Shown here piece by piece: positions 18,191 through 26,568 of a DNA stretch of 64,000 nt. Under the pieces are notes generated by a model that searched no databases, had not been told where the DNA came from, and was given only the letters and a program-made list of their open reading frames with translations. Origin of the DNA: Aliiglaciecola sp041538045. GTDB lineage: Bacteria; Pseudomonadota; Gammaproteobacteria; Enterobacterales; Alteromonadaceae. The stretch is from the NCBI RefSeq assembly GCF_041538045.1, contig NZ_JBGOSE010000004.1, positions 186,001 through 250,000 of the forward strand. Reading direction: 5' to 3'. Position numbers and translations under genes: made by a program. Position 1 is the stretch's first letter, and every line of letters starts with the position of its first letter.

Positions 18191-18874
18191 ATGAACGTAT
18201 TGTTAGTTGAAGATGATATCGACCTTGCAACAACCATTGTTGACTATCTTGAAATTGAGTCTATTGAGTGTGATCACGCAAGTAATGGGTTGATGGGATT
18301 GAATTTAATCGAAAGTAACCCTTACCAAATGATTATTCTCGATATAAATATGCCCAAAATGGACGGTTTAACCCTATGCAGTACGCTGCGCGAAAAAGGC
18401 ATGGATATTCCTATTTTAATGTTAACCGCCCGTGATAGTTTAGAAAATAAGTTACAGGGGTTTGAAGCTGGTAGTGATGACTATCTAGTCAAACCCTTTG
18501 CCATGAAAGAGCTGGTGGCTAGAGTTCAGGTACTGGCGAAACGCCGTAGCGGTGAAGTTAAAAAATTATCTGCCGGTGATTTAAGTTTGGATGTAACCCA
18601 ACATAAAGCTAGTTTGAAACAAACTGCCTTGAAGCTATCGCCAATTGCATTTAAGTTATTGGAAGTGTTGGTGCGCGCGTGTCCAAAAACCGTGAGTCGG
18701 CAACAACTTATCCAACAAGTATGGGGAGATGAACAACCTGACAGCAACAGCCTCAAGGTACATATTCATCACGTTAGAAAGCAATTAGATGTTGAGCAGA
18801 GCAACGTTAAACTGGAGACGGTATCAGGTGTGGGTTTTGCCATTAAAGTGAATCATGAAGGAATACAAGCATGA
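18191..18874 (+). CDS. OmpR/PhoB-family response regulator
   Basis: A 227-residue two-component regulator. The receiver domain (1-120) has the acidic pair Asp8-Asp9, phosphoacceptor Asp51 (MIILDINMP), and Lys in LVKPFAMKEL. The C-terminal winged helix (130-222) has the usual LSPIAFKLLEVL and SNSLKVHIHHVRKQLD elements. It lies 78 bp after the efflux operon in the same direction and overlaps the histidine kinase gene by 4 bp. It probably controls the efflux genes and perhaps the isomerase downstream; candidate direct repeats are at 12173-12189. Confidence 0.93.
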   Translation: MNVLLVEDDIDLATTIVDYLEIESIECDHASNGLMGLNLIESNPYQMIILDINMPKMDGLTLCSTLREKGMDIPILMLTARDSLENKLQGFEAGSDDYLVKPFAMKELVARVQVLAKRRSGEVKKLSAGDLSLDVTQHKASLKQTALKLSPIAFKLLEVLVRACPKTVSRQQLIQQVWGDEQPDSNSLKVHIHHVRKQLDVEQSNVKLETVSGVGFAIKVNHEGIQA

Positions 18875-20175
18875 TAAACAGGCCAAGCCTCAAACTACAT
18901 TTTTTCCTGAGTGTTGTATTGCTTGGCTCTTCCATGGTAATCGGTTTTTCGTTTTTAAGTGTTAACTACTTTGTCGACGGACTCGATCGAAGTTTAAATG
19001 GGATTATGCGCGAGATCGCTCAAACCACAGATGTTGAAGATCAGCACCCTAAAATTATAGCCGGTATTCATATTGCCAGTCGCTGGCAGGACACCCCTGA
19101 ATTAATCCAGCAAAAATTTCCAAATCCCCCCACAGAAGTTGGCCAACTACTAAAGATAAAAGACCAAAGCACTATTTTATCCATGCCTAAAAATCTGTAT
19201 TACGTGGTGCTGTATCATGATCTAAAAGGGGAAGACCGTTACATATCTAAGGTTTTACTCGAAAGAGATTTTGTTCCACATTATTCAGATATTCATCCGA
19301 CTAACCGGTTAGTCTGGACACTGATATTGGCAGTTATCGGCATTTTATTATTTGCATTGCTTTTGATTATGATAATGCTAAAAATTACTAAGCCAATTAA
19401 ATCATTAAAAAATTGGGCAAAGTCTTTAGGTCAGCATAACCTTCAAAACCCGCCACCGGACTTCACCTTTAGCGAACTCAATGAATTGGCTTTTTTGGTG
19501 CAAAACAGCTTAACCTCAGCCCACCAAAGCTTAGAACGAGAGCAGCGTTTCTTGAGTTATGCGAGTCATGAGTTGCGAACGCCCATTGCGGTCATTCGAA
19601 GTAATGTGGATTTGTTACAACGAATAAATGAAAAAATGCCTGCCAGTGAAAAGCAAAAACAAGTTCTGGAACGCATACAGCGGGCGGGCCTTACAATGAC
19701 CAATTTAACCGATACTTTTCTCTGGTTGAGTCGAAATGAGGAAATAAAGTTATCCCCGGAACCTGTCAATTTAGGGGAGAAAATTAATCAAGCCTGTTGT
19801 GATCTAAATTATTTGCTTAGTGGTAAAGAAATAGACTTAAAAGTGGATACCGATGACTGCGAGGTGAAAGTTGTTGCGGTAGCTTGTCACATTGTTATTA
19901 ATAACCTGATTCGAAATGCATACCAGCATACGCAACAAGGTGAAGTGCATATCAAGCAACAAGGGAGTCGCGTAATTATTATTAATAGTAATACCGCAAC
20001 GGATAGTAATGCTTCAGTGGTAGATTCACAAGATGACAAAGTCGCCTTTGGATACGGCTATGGATTAGGCTTGCAATTAAGCGAGAAAATTGTCAGTCAT
20101 CATGATTGGTTTTATGAAAAAACCAGCACAACAGGCTTTTATCAAGTTACAGTAGATTTTAGTGGTAACAAGTAA
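18871..20175 (+). CDS. Membrane sensor histidine kinase
   Basis: A 434-residue kinase partnered with the preceding regulator (ATGA overlap). One transmembrane helix near residues 10-32, a periplasmic sensor of ~115 residues, a second helix near 150-172, then a HAMP-like linker. The phosphorylated residue is His233 in SYASHELRTP. The N box is HIVINNLIRNAYQHT and the G2 region GYGYGLGLQLSEKIV; the usual DxGxG box is poorly conserved, being replaced by a Ser/Asp-rich stretch (NSNTATDSNASVVDSQD), as in some sensors with a compact ATP lid. The signal is unknown; by context it may be membrane or solvent stress. Confidence 0.9.
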   Translation: MINRPSLKLHFFLSVVLLGSSMVIGFSFLSVNYFVDGLDRSLNGIMREIAQTTDVEDQHPKIIAGIHIASRWQDTPELIQQKFPNPPTEVGQLLKIKDQSTILSMPKNLYYVVLYHDLKGEDRYISKVLLERDFVPHYSDIHPTNRLVWTLILAVIGILLFALLLIMIMLKITKPIKSLKNWAKSLGQHNLQNPPPDFTFSELNELAFLVQNSLTSAHQSLEREQRFLSYASHELRTPIAVIRSNVDLLQRINEKMPASEKQKQVLERIQRAGLTMTNLTDTFLWLSRNEEIKLSPEPVNLGEKINQACCDLNYLLSGKEIDLKVDTDDCEVKVVAVACHIVINNLIRNAYQHTQQGEVHIKQQGSRVIIINSNTATDSNASVVDSQDDKVAFGYGYGLGLQLSEKIVSHHDWFYEKTSTTGFYQVTVDFSGNK

Positions 20176-20266
20176 TTACCCTTAGCTAACAAAACTAAGT
20201 TAGTTTAAAATTTCGCTTCTTTTTTACCTTTATCTAGGGCGTGTCTATTAGCCCGATTGGACTAAT

Positions 20267-22663
20267 ATGCAATACAAACAGAACAGATGGATAAAGTTGT
20301 TCATTGGCGTCATCCTCATATGTTCAGGCTGCGCAACTATAGCAAGCCTAGATTTAAATCGACTTTACGGTGAAGAAGACACCAATAACCGGGCCTATGC
20401 AATCGCTGCTCTTGCCACTCCAGAAAGTACAGCGACTCTTTTCTATGAAAATGAAGTTGCCCCAGTTATCAATGCCCGCTGCGTCGTTTGTCATGCCTGT
20501 TACGATGCTCCTTGCCAGTTGAAAATGACTCATCCAGATGGCATCGAGCGAGGCGCAAACAAAGAAAGGGTTTATCACGGTTCGCGAATTATTGCCGCGA
20601 CACCTAATCGTTTGATGATCGATGCACAAAGCTCTAGCGAATGGCGAGAGCGGGACTTTTATCCGGTATTAAACGAGCGTGAACAAACCGCAACGGCTAA
20701 CACCCAGGCTTCGGTTTTAGCTAAAATGCTAGCCTTAAAAAAGGCCAATCCTTTACCTGATGACAAAGTTTTGGATGAGCGCTTTGATGTGAGTATTGAC
20801 CGCAGCCAACAATGTCCCACAATCGAAGAGTTTGAAGGTTATGCCCAAAGCCAAGCATTTGGTGGTATGCCTTATGCGTTGCCGGAATTAAGTGATGATG
20901 AGCACAATACCTTAATTAGCTGGATCCAGAGCGGTGCGTATATGCCATCTCCGGCACCGATTTCTGCAGCACAACAAAAGGCCGTTGATCAGTTAGAACA
21001 GTTTTTGAATGCCGACAGTTTAAAAGTGCAATTGAGTGCCCGTTATATCTACGAACATCTATTTAGCGCTCACCTATTTTTTAGTGAGCTAAGTGAAGCT
21101 GATGTGCAACCGCAATTTTATAATCTAGTGCGCTCCCGCACACCTACAGGTCAGCCCGTCGAAATAATAGCCAGTCGTCGCCCATTTGACGATCCAAAGG
21201 TGACTAGGGTCTATTACCGTTTATACCCCGTTACCTCAACCATTGTGAATAAAACCCATCAGCCCTATGCCATTAACAAAGCGTTGACCGACAAATGGCA
21301 ACAGTGGTTTGTGGATGCTGATTACCAAGTGACAGACATGCCCAGTTACCAGCCTGAAGTGGCTGCAAACCCGTTAACAGCTTTTACTCAACTGCCGGTG
21401 AATGCGCGCTATCGATTTATGTTAGAGCGAGCGCAAAATACCATTATGGGATATATCAAAGGGCCAGTGTGTCGTGGCCAAGTGGCACTGAATGTAATCA
21501 ATGATAGATTCTGGGTGTTTTTTGTTAAACCTGAAGTGGCGGCTTCAAGTGAGATCAATACATTTTATGAAACCCAAAAAGATAATTTGCGTCTACCTGC
21601 AGAAAAAGAAAGTACCGCTTTTACGGTAACTTGGATTGAGTATGCCTCACGCCAAGGTGATTACATGCGGGCTAGGCAAAACTTCATGAGTGCTGAAATA
21701 GACAAGGGCCATCACTTTAACCCTGACGATATTTGGGATGGTGATGGCGAAAATCAAAACGCCACCTTAACGGTGTTTCGCCATTTTGATAATGCCACTG
21801 TGATTAAAGGGTTAGTGGGCGAACAGCCGAAAACCGCTTGGGTCATTGACTATGCGTTGTTAGAACGTATTCACTACTTGTTGGTGGCAGGCTTTGATGT
21901 CTATGGTAACTATGGCCATCAATTGATGACCCGCTTGTATATGGACTTTTTACGTATGGAAGGTGAAAGCAACTTTTTGGCATTCCTACCGCCAGATAGC
22001 CGCCGTAAAGAACTAGCTTCTTGGTACCAAAAATCTAGTCCTGAGCTCACCTCTTTTTTCGAAGGCAAAGTGAGTATTTTTGATCAACCAAGTGGCATGG
22101 AATTTAAAACCAAAAATCACAAACAAGAGTTATTTGATATCTTCACTCAACACGTCGAGAAAGTTTTGCCCGAGCGCTACCAGGTTAGGGACAGTCATTT
22201 AACAACTAATTCTAAGGCGTTGCTGGCTCAACTAGGCAAGATTAAAGGGACCAGCGCTTCTATCTTACCTGAGTTAACCATGATTATGGTTAAACCTAAA
22301 GATGGTAAGAAAGAGGAAATATTCACCCTAGTGCGCAACAGTGCGCATTTTAACGTGAATAGTTTATTTTCCGAAAATGCGAACCGTGATCCAAAAAATG
22401 ATAACGTGACGTTAGTGCATGGGTTGTTGGGAAGTTATCCCGACGCATTTTGGCGGGTCAAAGAAACTGAGTTAGCAAGGATGGTTGCTTTGGCTCAACA
22501 AATCAAAACAGAGCAAGATTACGCTAGTTTTCTTGACGCTTTTGCCGTGCGACGCACCTCCAAAGACTTTTGGCAATTTAGTGAAAAGCTCAATCAAATA
22601 TTCATGCAAGATAACCCCATCGAAGCCGGTTGGTTAGACTACAACAGGTTAGAAAACCGTTAA
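20267..22663 (+). CDS. cti: Fatty acid cis/trans isomerase (haem c protein)
   Basis: A 798-residue periplasmic enzyme that converts cis-unsaturated acyl chains of membrane phospholipids to trans, stiffening the membrane under solvent, heat or ethanol stress. It carries the single c-type haem motif CVVCH at residues 72-76, followed by the family-typical ACYDAPCQLK. An N-terminal hydrophobic signal (LFIGVILICSGC) precedes; the cysteine could be lipidated but the residue at -3 is unusual. Length agrees with Pseudomonas and Vibrio Cti. It follows the RND pump and two-component genes in the same direction, making a coherent solvent-tolerance group. Confidence 0.92.
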   Translation: MQYKQNRWIKLFIGVILICSGCATIASLDLNRLYGEEDTNNRAYAIAALATPESTATLFYENEVAPVINARCVVCHACYDAPCQLKMTHPDGIERGANKERVYHGSRIIAATPNRLMIDAQSSSEWRERDFYPVLNEREQTATANTQASVLAKMLALKKANPLPDDKVLDERFDVSIDRSQQCPTIEEFEGYAQSQAFGGMPYALPELSDDEHNTLISWIQSGAYMPSPAPISAAQQKAVDQLEQFLNADSLKVQLSARYIYEHLFSAHLFFSELSEADVQPQFYNLVRSRTPTGQPVEIIASRRPFDDPKVTRVYYRLYPVTSTIVNKTHQPYAINKALTDKWQQWFVDADYQVTDMPSYQPEVAANPLTAFTQLPVNARYRFMLERAQNTIMGYIKGPVCRGQVALNVINDRFWVFFVKPEVAASSEINTFYETQKDNLRLPAEKESTAFTVTWIEYASRQGDYMRARQNFMSAEIDKGHHFNPDDIWDGDGENQNATLTVFRHFDNATVIKGLVGEQPKTAWVIDYALLERIHYLLVAGFDVYGNYGHQLMTRLYMDFLRMEGESNFLAFLPPDSRRKELASWYQKSSPELTSFFEGKVSIFDQPSGMEFKTKNHKQELFDIFTQHVEKVLPERYQVRDSHLTTNSKALLAQLGKIKGTSASILPELTMIMVKPKDGKKEEIFTLVRNSAHFNVNSLFSENANRDPKNDNVTLVHGLLGSYPDAFWRVKETELARMVALAQQIKTEQDYASFLDAFAVRRTSKDFWQFSEKLNQIFMQDNPIEAGWLDYNRLENR

Positions 22664-22672
22664 ATTCCCCGC

Positions 22673-23069
22673 TGTAGCACGGGCTTTAGTCCGTGAAAAC
22701 GATGACCAAACCCCTCGCGGGGCTAAAGCACCCGCCTACAGGTTGGGAATAGGCTATGGAAATAAACCAAACCCAAAAAGGTTGTAGCACGGGCTTCAGC
22801 CCGTGGAAACGGTTGCCAAACCCTTCGCGGGGCTAAAGCACCCGCCTACAGGTTGGGAATAGGCCATGGAAATAAACCAAACCCAAAAAGGTTGTAGCAC
22901 GGGCTTCAGCCCGTGGAAACGGTTGCCAAACCCCTCGCGGGGCTGAAGCACCCGCCTACAGGTTGGGAATAGGCCACGGAAATAAACCAAACCCAAAAAG
23001 GTTGTAGCACGGGCTTTAGCCCGTGAAAAGGTTGCCAAACCCCTCACGGGGCTAAAGCACCCGCCTACA
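22673..23069. repeat. Array of four REP/BIME-type palindromic units
   Basis: Units begin at 22673, 22783, 22893 and 23003, an exact 110-bp period. Each is 67-68 bp: TGTAGCACGGGCTTTAGCCC at the left and, inverted, GGGGCTAAAGCACCCGCC with CTACA at the right, so two inverted REP-like hairpins. Units are separated by a conserved 42-bp spacer containing TTGGGAATAGGCCATGG. It fills the gap between cti and the next gene. Open frames across it are artefacts of the repeat. Confidence 0.93.
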
Positions 23070-23079
23070 GGGTGGTACG

Positions 23080-24057
23080 TTAAATTTCATCAATTATAGC
23101 GCTCACTTTCTGCAAATAAACTTGTTCAGGAATCTTTCCATTTAGATACAACTGTTTGAGCTTTTCTAAACGTACTTCGATGTCTGTTTGCCTTGCTTGG
23201 TCAGGTTGACTTGAGCTTGCTTTTTTTTCTGCAGCTTTGAAGGTTAAGTTGCTTTGATTAACATTAGTTTGATTTGTTGTTGTAGGAGTTTGTTGGAGAG
23301 TATTTGCGATAGAATTTGTTTGCTGTAAAGGCGTATCTAATGCAATTTTTATCCAGTCTTTTCGTTGGTTAACCTGAGTTACACCATCGGACAACTGGAG
23401 TTGCCATGAGTGATCAGCTTCTGAGCTGTAATCGCCATTTGATAATTTAAATCCCTTTAATTCTGAATTGGTGGCAAAGCGTGAGTTATTGACACTATTT
23501 CCAGCTCTAATGTACTTTTTTTGAATATCGACCTGAGCTTCTGCCAACAGCAAATACAGATCATTTCCGCTAACATACACAGAACCACTGGAATACAATG
23601 TATCGGCGCCTATACCAAGAAACGAAGTGTGCCTATCAGACACTGAAAATATCAATAGTTGATTACCGGAAAGGGATTGTAAGGTGTTAAATAAACCCTC
23701 AGATAAAACCTTTACCTCTCGTTCTGTAAAAACTGATTTGACCTCATCACTGCTTACCCAAGAAGATAACAGGCTGTCTGAAGATTTAGGCTCGATGTTA
23801 ATTTCAGATAAAGCAGAGGCTAATTGGGATTGTGAAATCTGTGCTGCAGGTTGCTTTTTTGTTGGTAAATTTTCAACTTCTTGAATAGCAATATAATCGA
23901 GCTTATGCTGCCAAATTGTTTTTTCGAAGCCATGCAGACTGGATGTGTATCCGAATAACATTAGAATTGCTGTAAAACATTGTAAGTTGCTCATAATCAT
24001 TAGCTGCCAGTCATGCTTAGTTGTTTTAATAGTAGCCTTAGATACAGCAATATACAT
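23080..24057 (-). CDS. Unknown exported protein with C-terminal SHOCT-like segment
   Basis: A 325-residue protein of unknown function. A hydrophobic signal (CFTAILMLFGYTSSLHG) lies about 25 residues in; the ATG at 24057 is kept because AAGG is 7 bases upstream, but ATG 24000 would give a shorter, more typical signal. The central part (NQLLIFSVSDRHTSFLGIGA, then GNDLYLLLAEAQVD) is beta-rich. The last 35 residues (RLEKLKQLYLNGKIPEQVYL) resemble a SHOCT segment, a short helical motif found at the ends of many bacterial proteins. It is convergent with the REP array and divergent from aldA. Confidence 0.65.
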   Translation of the reverse strand: MYIAVSKATIKTTKHDWQLMIMSNLQCFTAILMLFGYTSSLHGFEKTIWQHKLDYIAIQEVENLPTKKQPAAQISQSQLASALSEINIEPKSSDSLLSSWVSSDEVKSVFTEREVKVLSEGLFNTLQSLSGNQLLIFSVSDRHTSFLGIGADTLYSSGSVYVSGNDLYLLLAEAQVDIQKKYIRAGNSVNNSRFATNSELKGFKLSNGDYSSEADHSWQLQLSDGVTQVNQRKDWIKIALDTPLQQTNSIANTLQQTPTTTNQTNVNQSNLTFKAAEKKASSSQPDQARQTDIEVRLEKLKQLYLNGKIPEQVYLQKVSAIIDEI

Positions 24058-24206
24058 ACCATAGCCTTGATTACAGAGCTTTATATTCCTTTGAAAAAAT
24101 TAAGGTTAATCTGGATGTGTTGATAGTATTGAGTCTAATGATGCTTTAGTGTGTGTTCATCTTAATAAGATCAGCCATGTTACAACTGTCTTAAAAATCA
24201 CCAAAC

Positions 24207-24237
24207 TGTATCATCTGCGACACTTGGACATGCAACA
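24207..24237 (+). promoter_or_regulatory. Candidate activator site upstream of aldA
   Basis: TGTATCA at 24207, TGCGACA at 24216 and TGCAACA at 24231. The half-sites match those at 27927-27955 and 30261-30289, although the spacing differs by one or two bases. It lies about 130 bp upstream of the sigma-54 promoter, where enhancer-binding proteins act. Confidence 0.5.
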
Positions 24238-24365
24238 CTTGATGCTTTTTCTCCTTTATTAAGTTCGCTCAAGTCTGCATAGCTTTTGCCATTTTTATCC
24301 CATTAAAATAAAAAAACACTTTTATAACATTGGCTTAACAATAAAGTGGCGATAGTTATAACAGC

Positions 24366-24381
24366 TGGTGTGACGCTTGCA
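24366..24381 (+). promoter_or_regulatory. Sigma-54 promoter for aldA
   Basis: TGGTGT, five bases, TTGCA: the GG and GC doublets are at the correct -24/-12 spacing. Transcription would start near 24393, leaving an unusually long leader of about 180 bases. Confidence 0.75.
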
Positions 24382-24509
24382 CTAAGTCTTAAGTGTTGTT
24401 TTTTTACCTGGTCATATTACAAAGCTAAAAGGTTGCCTGGTAATCAACAATCATTCTGTTTAAACGGATTAGAGTATTCCGAGCCGATACAGTCCTTGAA
24501 AGGAGTCTC

Positions 24510-24536
24510 ATGAAGACACGGCGCAATGATTTATAA
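24510..24536 (+). CDS. Possible eight-codon leader peptide upstream of aldA
   Basis: AAAGGAG at 24499-24505 is the strongest ribosome-binding site in this leader and is followed four bases later by an ATG and the frame MKTRRNDL, stop. It lies within the inferred aldA transcript, 35 bp before its start. It could be a leader affecting aldA translation or chance. It is too short to identify. Confidence 0.3.
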   Translation: MKTRRNDL

Positions 24537-24571
24537 ACGACTTGAAATTAAAACGTGGGAGTAATTCAAGC

Positions 24572-26011
24572 ATGTCTGATATACCAGTTTATCGTAATTA
24601 TATTAATGGTGAGTTTAGCGCTGAGCCAACATCCACCATTGAGGTGTTCAACCCTGCAAATGGCCGTTTGTTGTCTAAGGTTCCTAATTCTTCAGCTGAG
24701 GAAGTTGAACAAGCTATTCATGCTGCGCGAAAAGCCCAGTCTTCATGGGCTCAAAAGCCGGCTATAGAACGCGCAGGTTTTTTAAAGAAAATCGCCGATA
24801 AGGTAAGGCAGAATGCTGAAAGGCTGGCTACTGTCATCGTAAAAGAGCAGGGAAAAACAAAAGAGTTAGCAAACGTAGAAGTTAATTTTACTGCTGATTA
24901 TATTGATTATATGGCTGAGTGGGCACGTCGAATTGAAGGTGAGGTGGTCACTAGTGATAGACCCGGAGAAAACATCTTTGTTTTTAGAAAACCATTGGGT
25001 GTTGTGGCCGGTATTTTACCTTGGAATTTTCCTTTTTTCCTAATTGCTCGAAAAATGGCGCCAGCACTCATTACCGGTAATACAATTGTCGTTAAACCTA
25101 GTGAAGAGACGCCAAACAATTGCTTTGAGTTCGCTAAGCTTGTTGCCGAAACAGATTTACCTCCAGGTGTATTTAATGTTGTCTGTGGCACAGGACATGA
25201 AGTGGGGAATGCTCTTTCTACAAGCCCTAAAATTGATATGATCAGCTTTACTGGGAGTGTCGAAACGGGCTCTAGAATTATGTCAGCCGCAGCGCCTAAT
25301 GTAACCAAGCTTAATTTGGAGTTAGGTGGAAAAGCTCCAGCAATTGTTTTGGCTGATGCTGATTTAGACCTTGCAGCGCAAGCGATTAAAGATTCCAGAG
25401 TCATTAACTCAGGACAAGTTTGTAATTGCGCTGAACGCGTCTATGTTCAGGCTTCTGTGGCTGAAGAGTTTATCGCAAAACTAAGCCAAGCTATGTCCGC
25501 CACAAGATACGGTGACCCTATGGCCCAGTCTGATATTGATATGGGACCATTGGTAAATAAAGTAGGTTTGGATAAAGTTGCAAAAATGGTTGAGTTTGCC
25601 AAGAAGCAAGGAGCTGAAGTGGTGACTGGAGGCCAAGTTGCTGATTTAGGTCAAGGTTTTCATTATCAACCGACGGTTTTAACTGGCTGTAATAGTGACA
25701 TGGAAATCATGCAAAAAGAGATTTTTGGTGCTGTGTTACCGGTTCAAATTGTTGCCGATTTAGATGAGGCCATTGGTTATGCAAATGCTTCTGAATATGG
25801 ACTAACATCCTCTGTATATACACAAAATCTAAGTCTCGCTATGAATGCGGTCAGAGGTTTAGATTACGGAGAAACCTATATTAACCGTGAAAACTTTGAA
25901 GCGATGCAAGGGTTTCATGCTGGAGCACGTAAATCAGGTGTTGGAGGAGCCGACGGTAGACATGGATTATATGAGTATATGCGCACTCAAGTGGCCTATA
26001 TTCAGTCTTAA
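24572..26011 (+). CDS. aldA: Lactaldehyde/glycolaldehyde-type aldehyde dehydrogenase
   Basis: A 479-residue NAD-dependent enzyme, exactly the length of E. coli AldA. The ATG at 24572 follows GGGAG; the longer open frame from 24542 lacks a better signal. Motifs in order: YINGEF, ILPWNFPFFL, ISFTGSVETG, LELGGKAPAIVLADADLD, and catalytic Cys284 in SGQVCNCAERVYV, the double-Cys pattern typical of AldA. It would oxidise the aldehydes made by the alcohol dehydrogenase encoded downstream, in the cytoplasm. A sigma-54 promoter lies upstream, so it is probably in the AcoR-like regulon. Confidence 0.92.
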   Translation: MSDIPVYRNYINGEFSAEPTSTIEVFNPANGRLLSKVPNSSAEEVEQAIHAARKAQSSWAQKPAIERAGFLKKIADKVRQNAERLATVIVKEQGKTKELANVEVNFTADYIDYMAEWARRIEGEVVTSDRPGENIFVFRKPLGVVAGILPWNFPFFLIARKMAPALITGNTIVVKPSEETPNNCFEFAKLVAETDLPPGVFNVVCGTGHEVGNALSTSPKIDMISFTGSVETGSRIMSAAAPNVTKLNLELGGKAPAIVLADADLDLAAQAIKDSRVINSGQVCNCAERVYVQASVAEEFIAKLSQAMSATRYGDPMAQSDIDMGPLVNKVGLDKVAKMVEFAKKQGAEVVTGGQVADLGQGFHYQPTVLTGCNSDMEIMQKEIFGAVLPVQIVADLDEAIGYANASEYGLTSSVYTQNLSLAMNAVRGLDYGETYINRENFEAMQGFHAGARKSGVGGADGRHGLYEYMRTQVAYIQS

Positions 26012-26075
26012 TCTTATTAAGTGGGTCTCGTTTGACGAGACTCACTAAATTAAGGTCAAAGTGGAATGGAATTTC

Positions 26076-26474
26076 ATGGAAAGATTAAAACGAAAACTTA
26101 AGAATCGAGGTGTTCATGTTGTTGAATGCAGTAAGGAAACTTACCAGAATAAGAGCGCAGCATTAGAAAGAAAAACAGGCTTTAATAGTAGCGATGAGTT
26201 TACAATCTGTGATGAGTTTGCGAGCTTTAGTGCTATCTTAGCTGTTGATGAAAGTGCAATGTTTTACCTTGATAGAAAAACCTTCAATGATTTAGCTTTA
26301 TTACCAGAAGGACATCCCACGACTATATCCATTTATGAAAATAATATTTTTGAAAGTATCGAAATAGCTTCATTTTTTATACAAAATAGCATTCCTAAAA
26401 ACCAGTTACCGCTACGCAATATTAATCCCGCAGAACTATCTAATTTGTATCGTGTTTATATAGTAAAAAACTAA
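26076..26474 (+). CDS. Small protein of unknown function
   Basis: About 132 residues, no signal peptide or transmembrane helix. I do not recognise it. It starts with a basic stretch (MERLKRKLKNRGVHVVE) and ends in a mixed region (NPAELSNLYRVYIVKN). A GTG at 26061 could be used instead; ATG 26076 is chosen because GGAATGGA precedes it. It lies 64 bp after aldA in the same direction, with no clear terminator between, so it may be cotranscribed and linked to aldehyde metabolism. Confidence 0.6.
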   Translation: MERLKRKLKNRGVHVVECSKETYQNKSAALERKTGFNSSDEFTICDEFASFSAILAVDESAMFYLDRKTFNDLALLPEGHPTTISIYENNIFESIEIASFFIQNSIPKNQLPLRNINPAELSNLYRVYIVKN

Positions 26475-26496
26475 CTCTGAATTTGGCTTTTTGCTT

Positions 26497-26525
26497 AATA
26501 AAAAGGGCATATTAGGTATGCCCTT
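26497..26525 (-). terminator. Terminator for the porin gene (minus strand)
   Basis: Perfect 9-bp stem AAGGGCATA / TATGCCCTT at 26503-26511 and 26517-26525. The A-run on its left gives the T-tract on the minus strand. Confidence 0.8.
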
Positions 26526-26568
26526 GTAATTGATTATTTAATTATTCTTCGGCTATAGCCAACACCAT

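Noticed and set aside
22673..23069. Regularly spaced repeats that could suggest a CRISPR array
   Set aside because: Units are 67-68 bp palindromes and the spacers are identical to each other, not unique; no cas genes. They are REP/BIME-type repeats.
24510..24536. Possible pqqA-type precursor peptide
   Set aside because: The eight codons lack the Glu and Tyr needed for PQQ synthesis and the frame is too short; kept only as a possible leader peptide.
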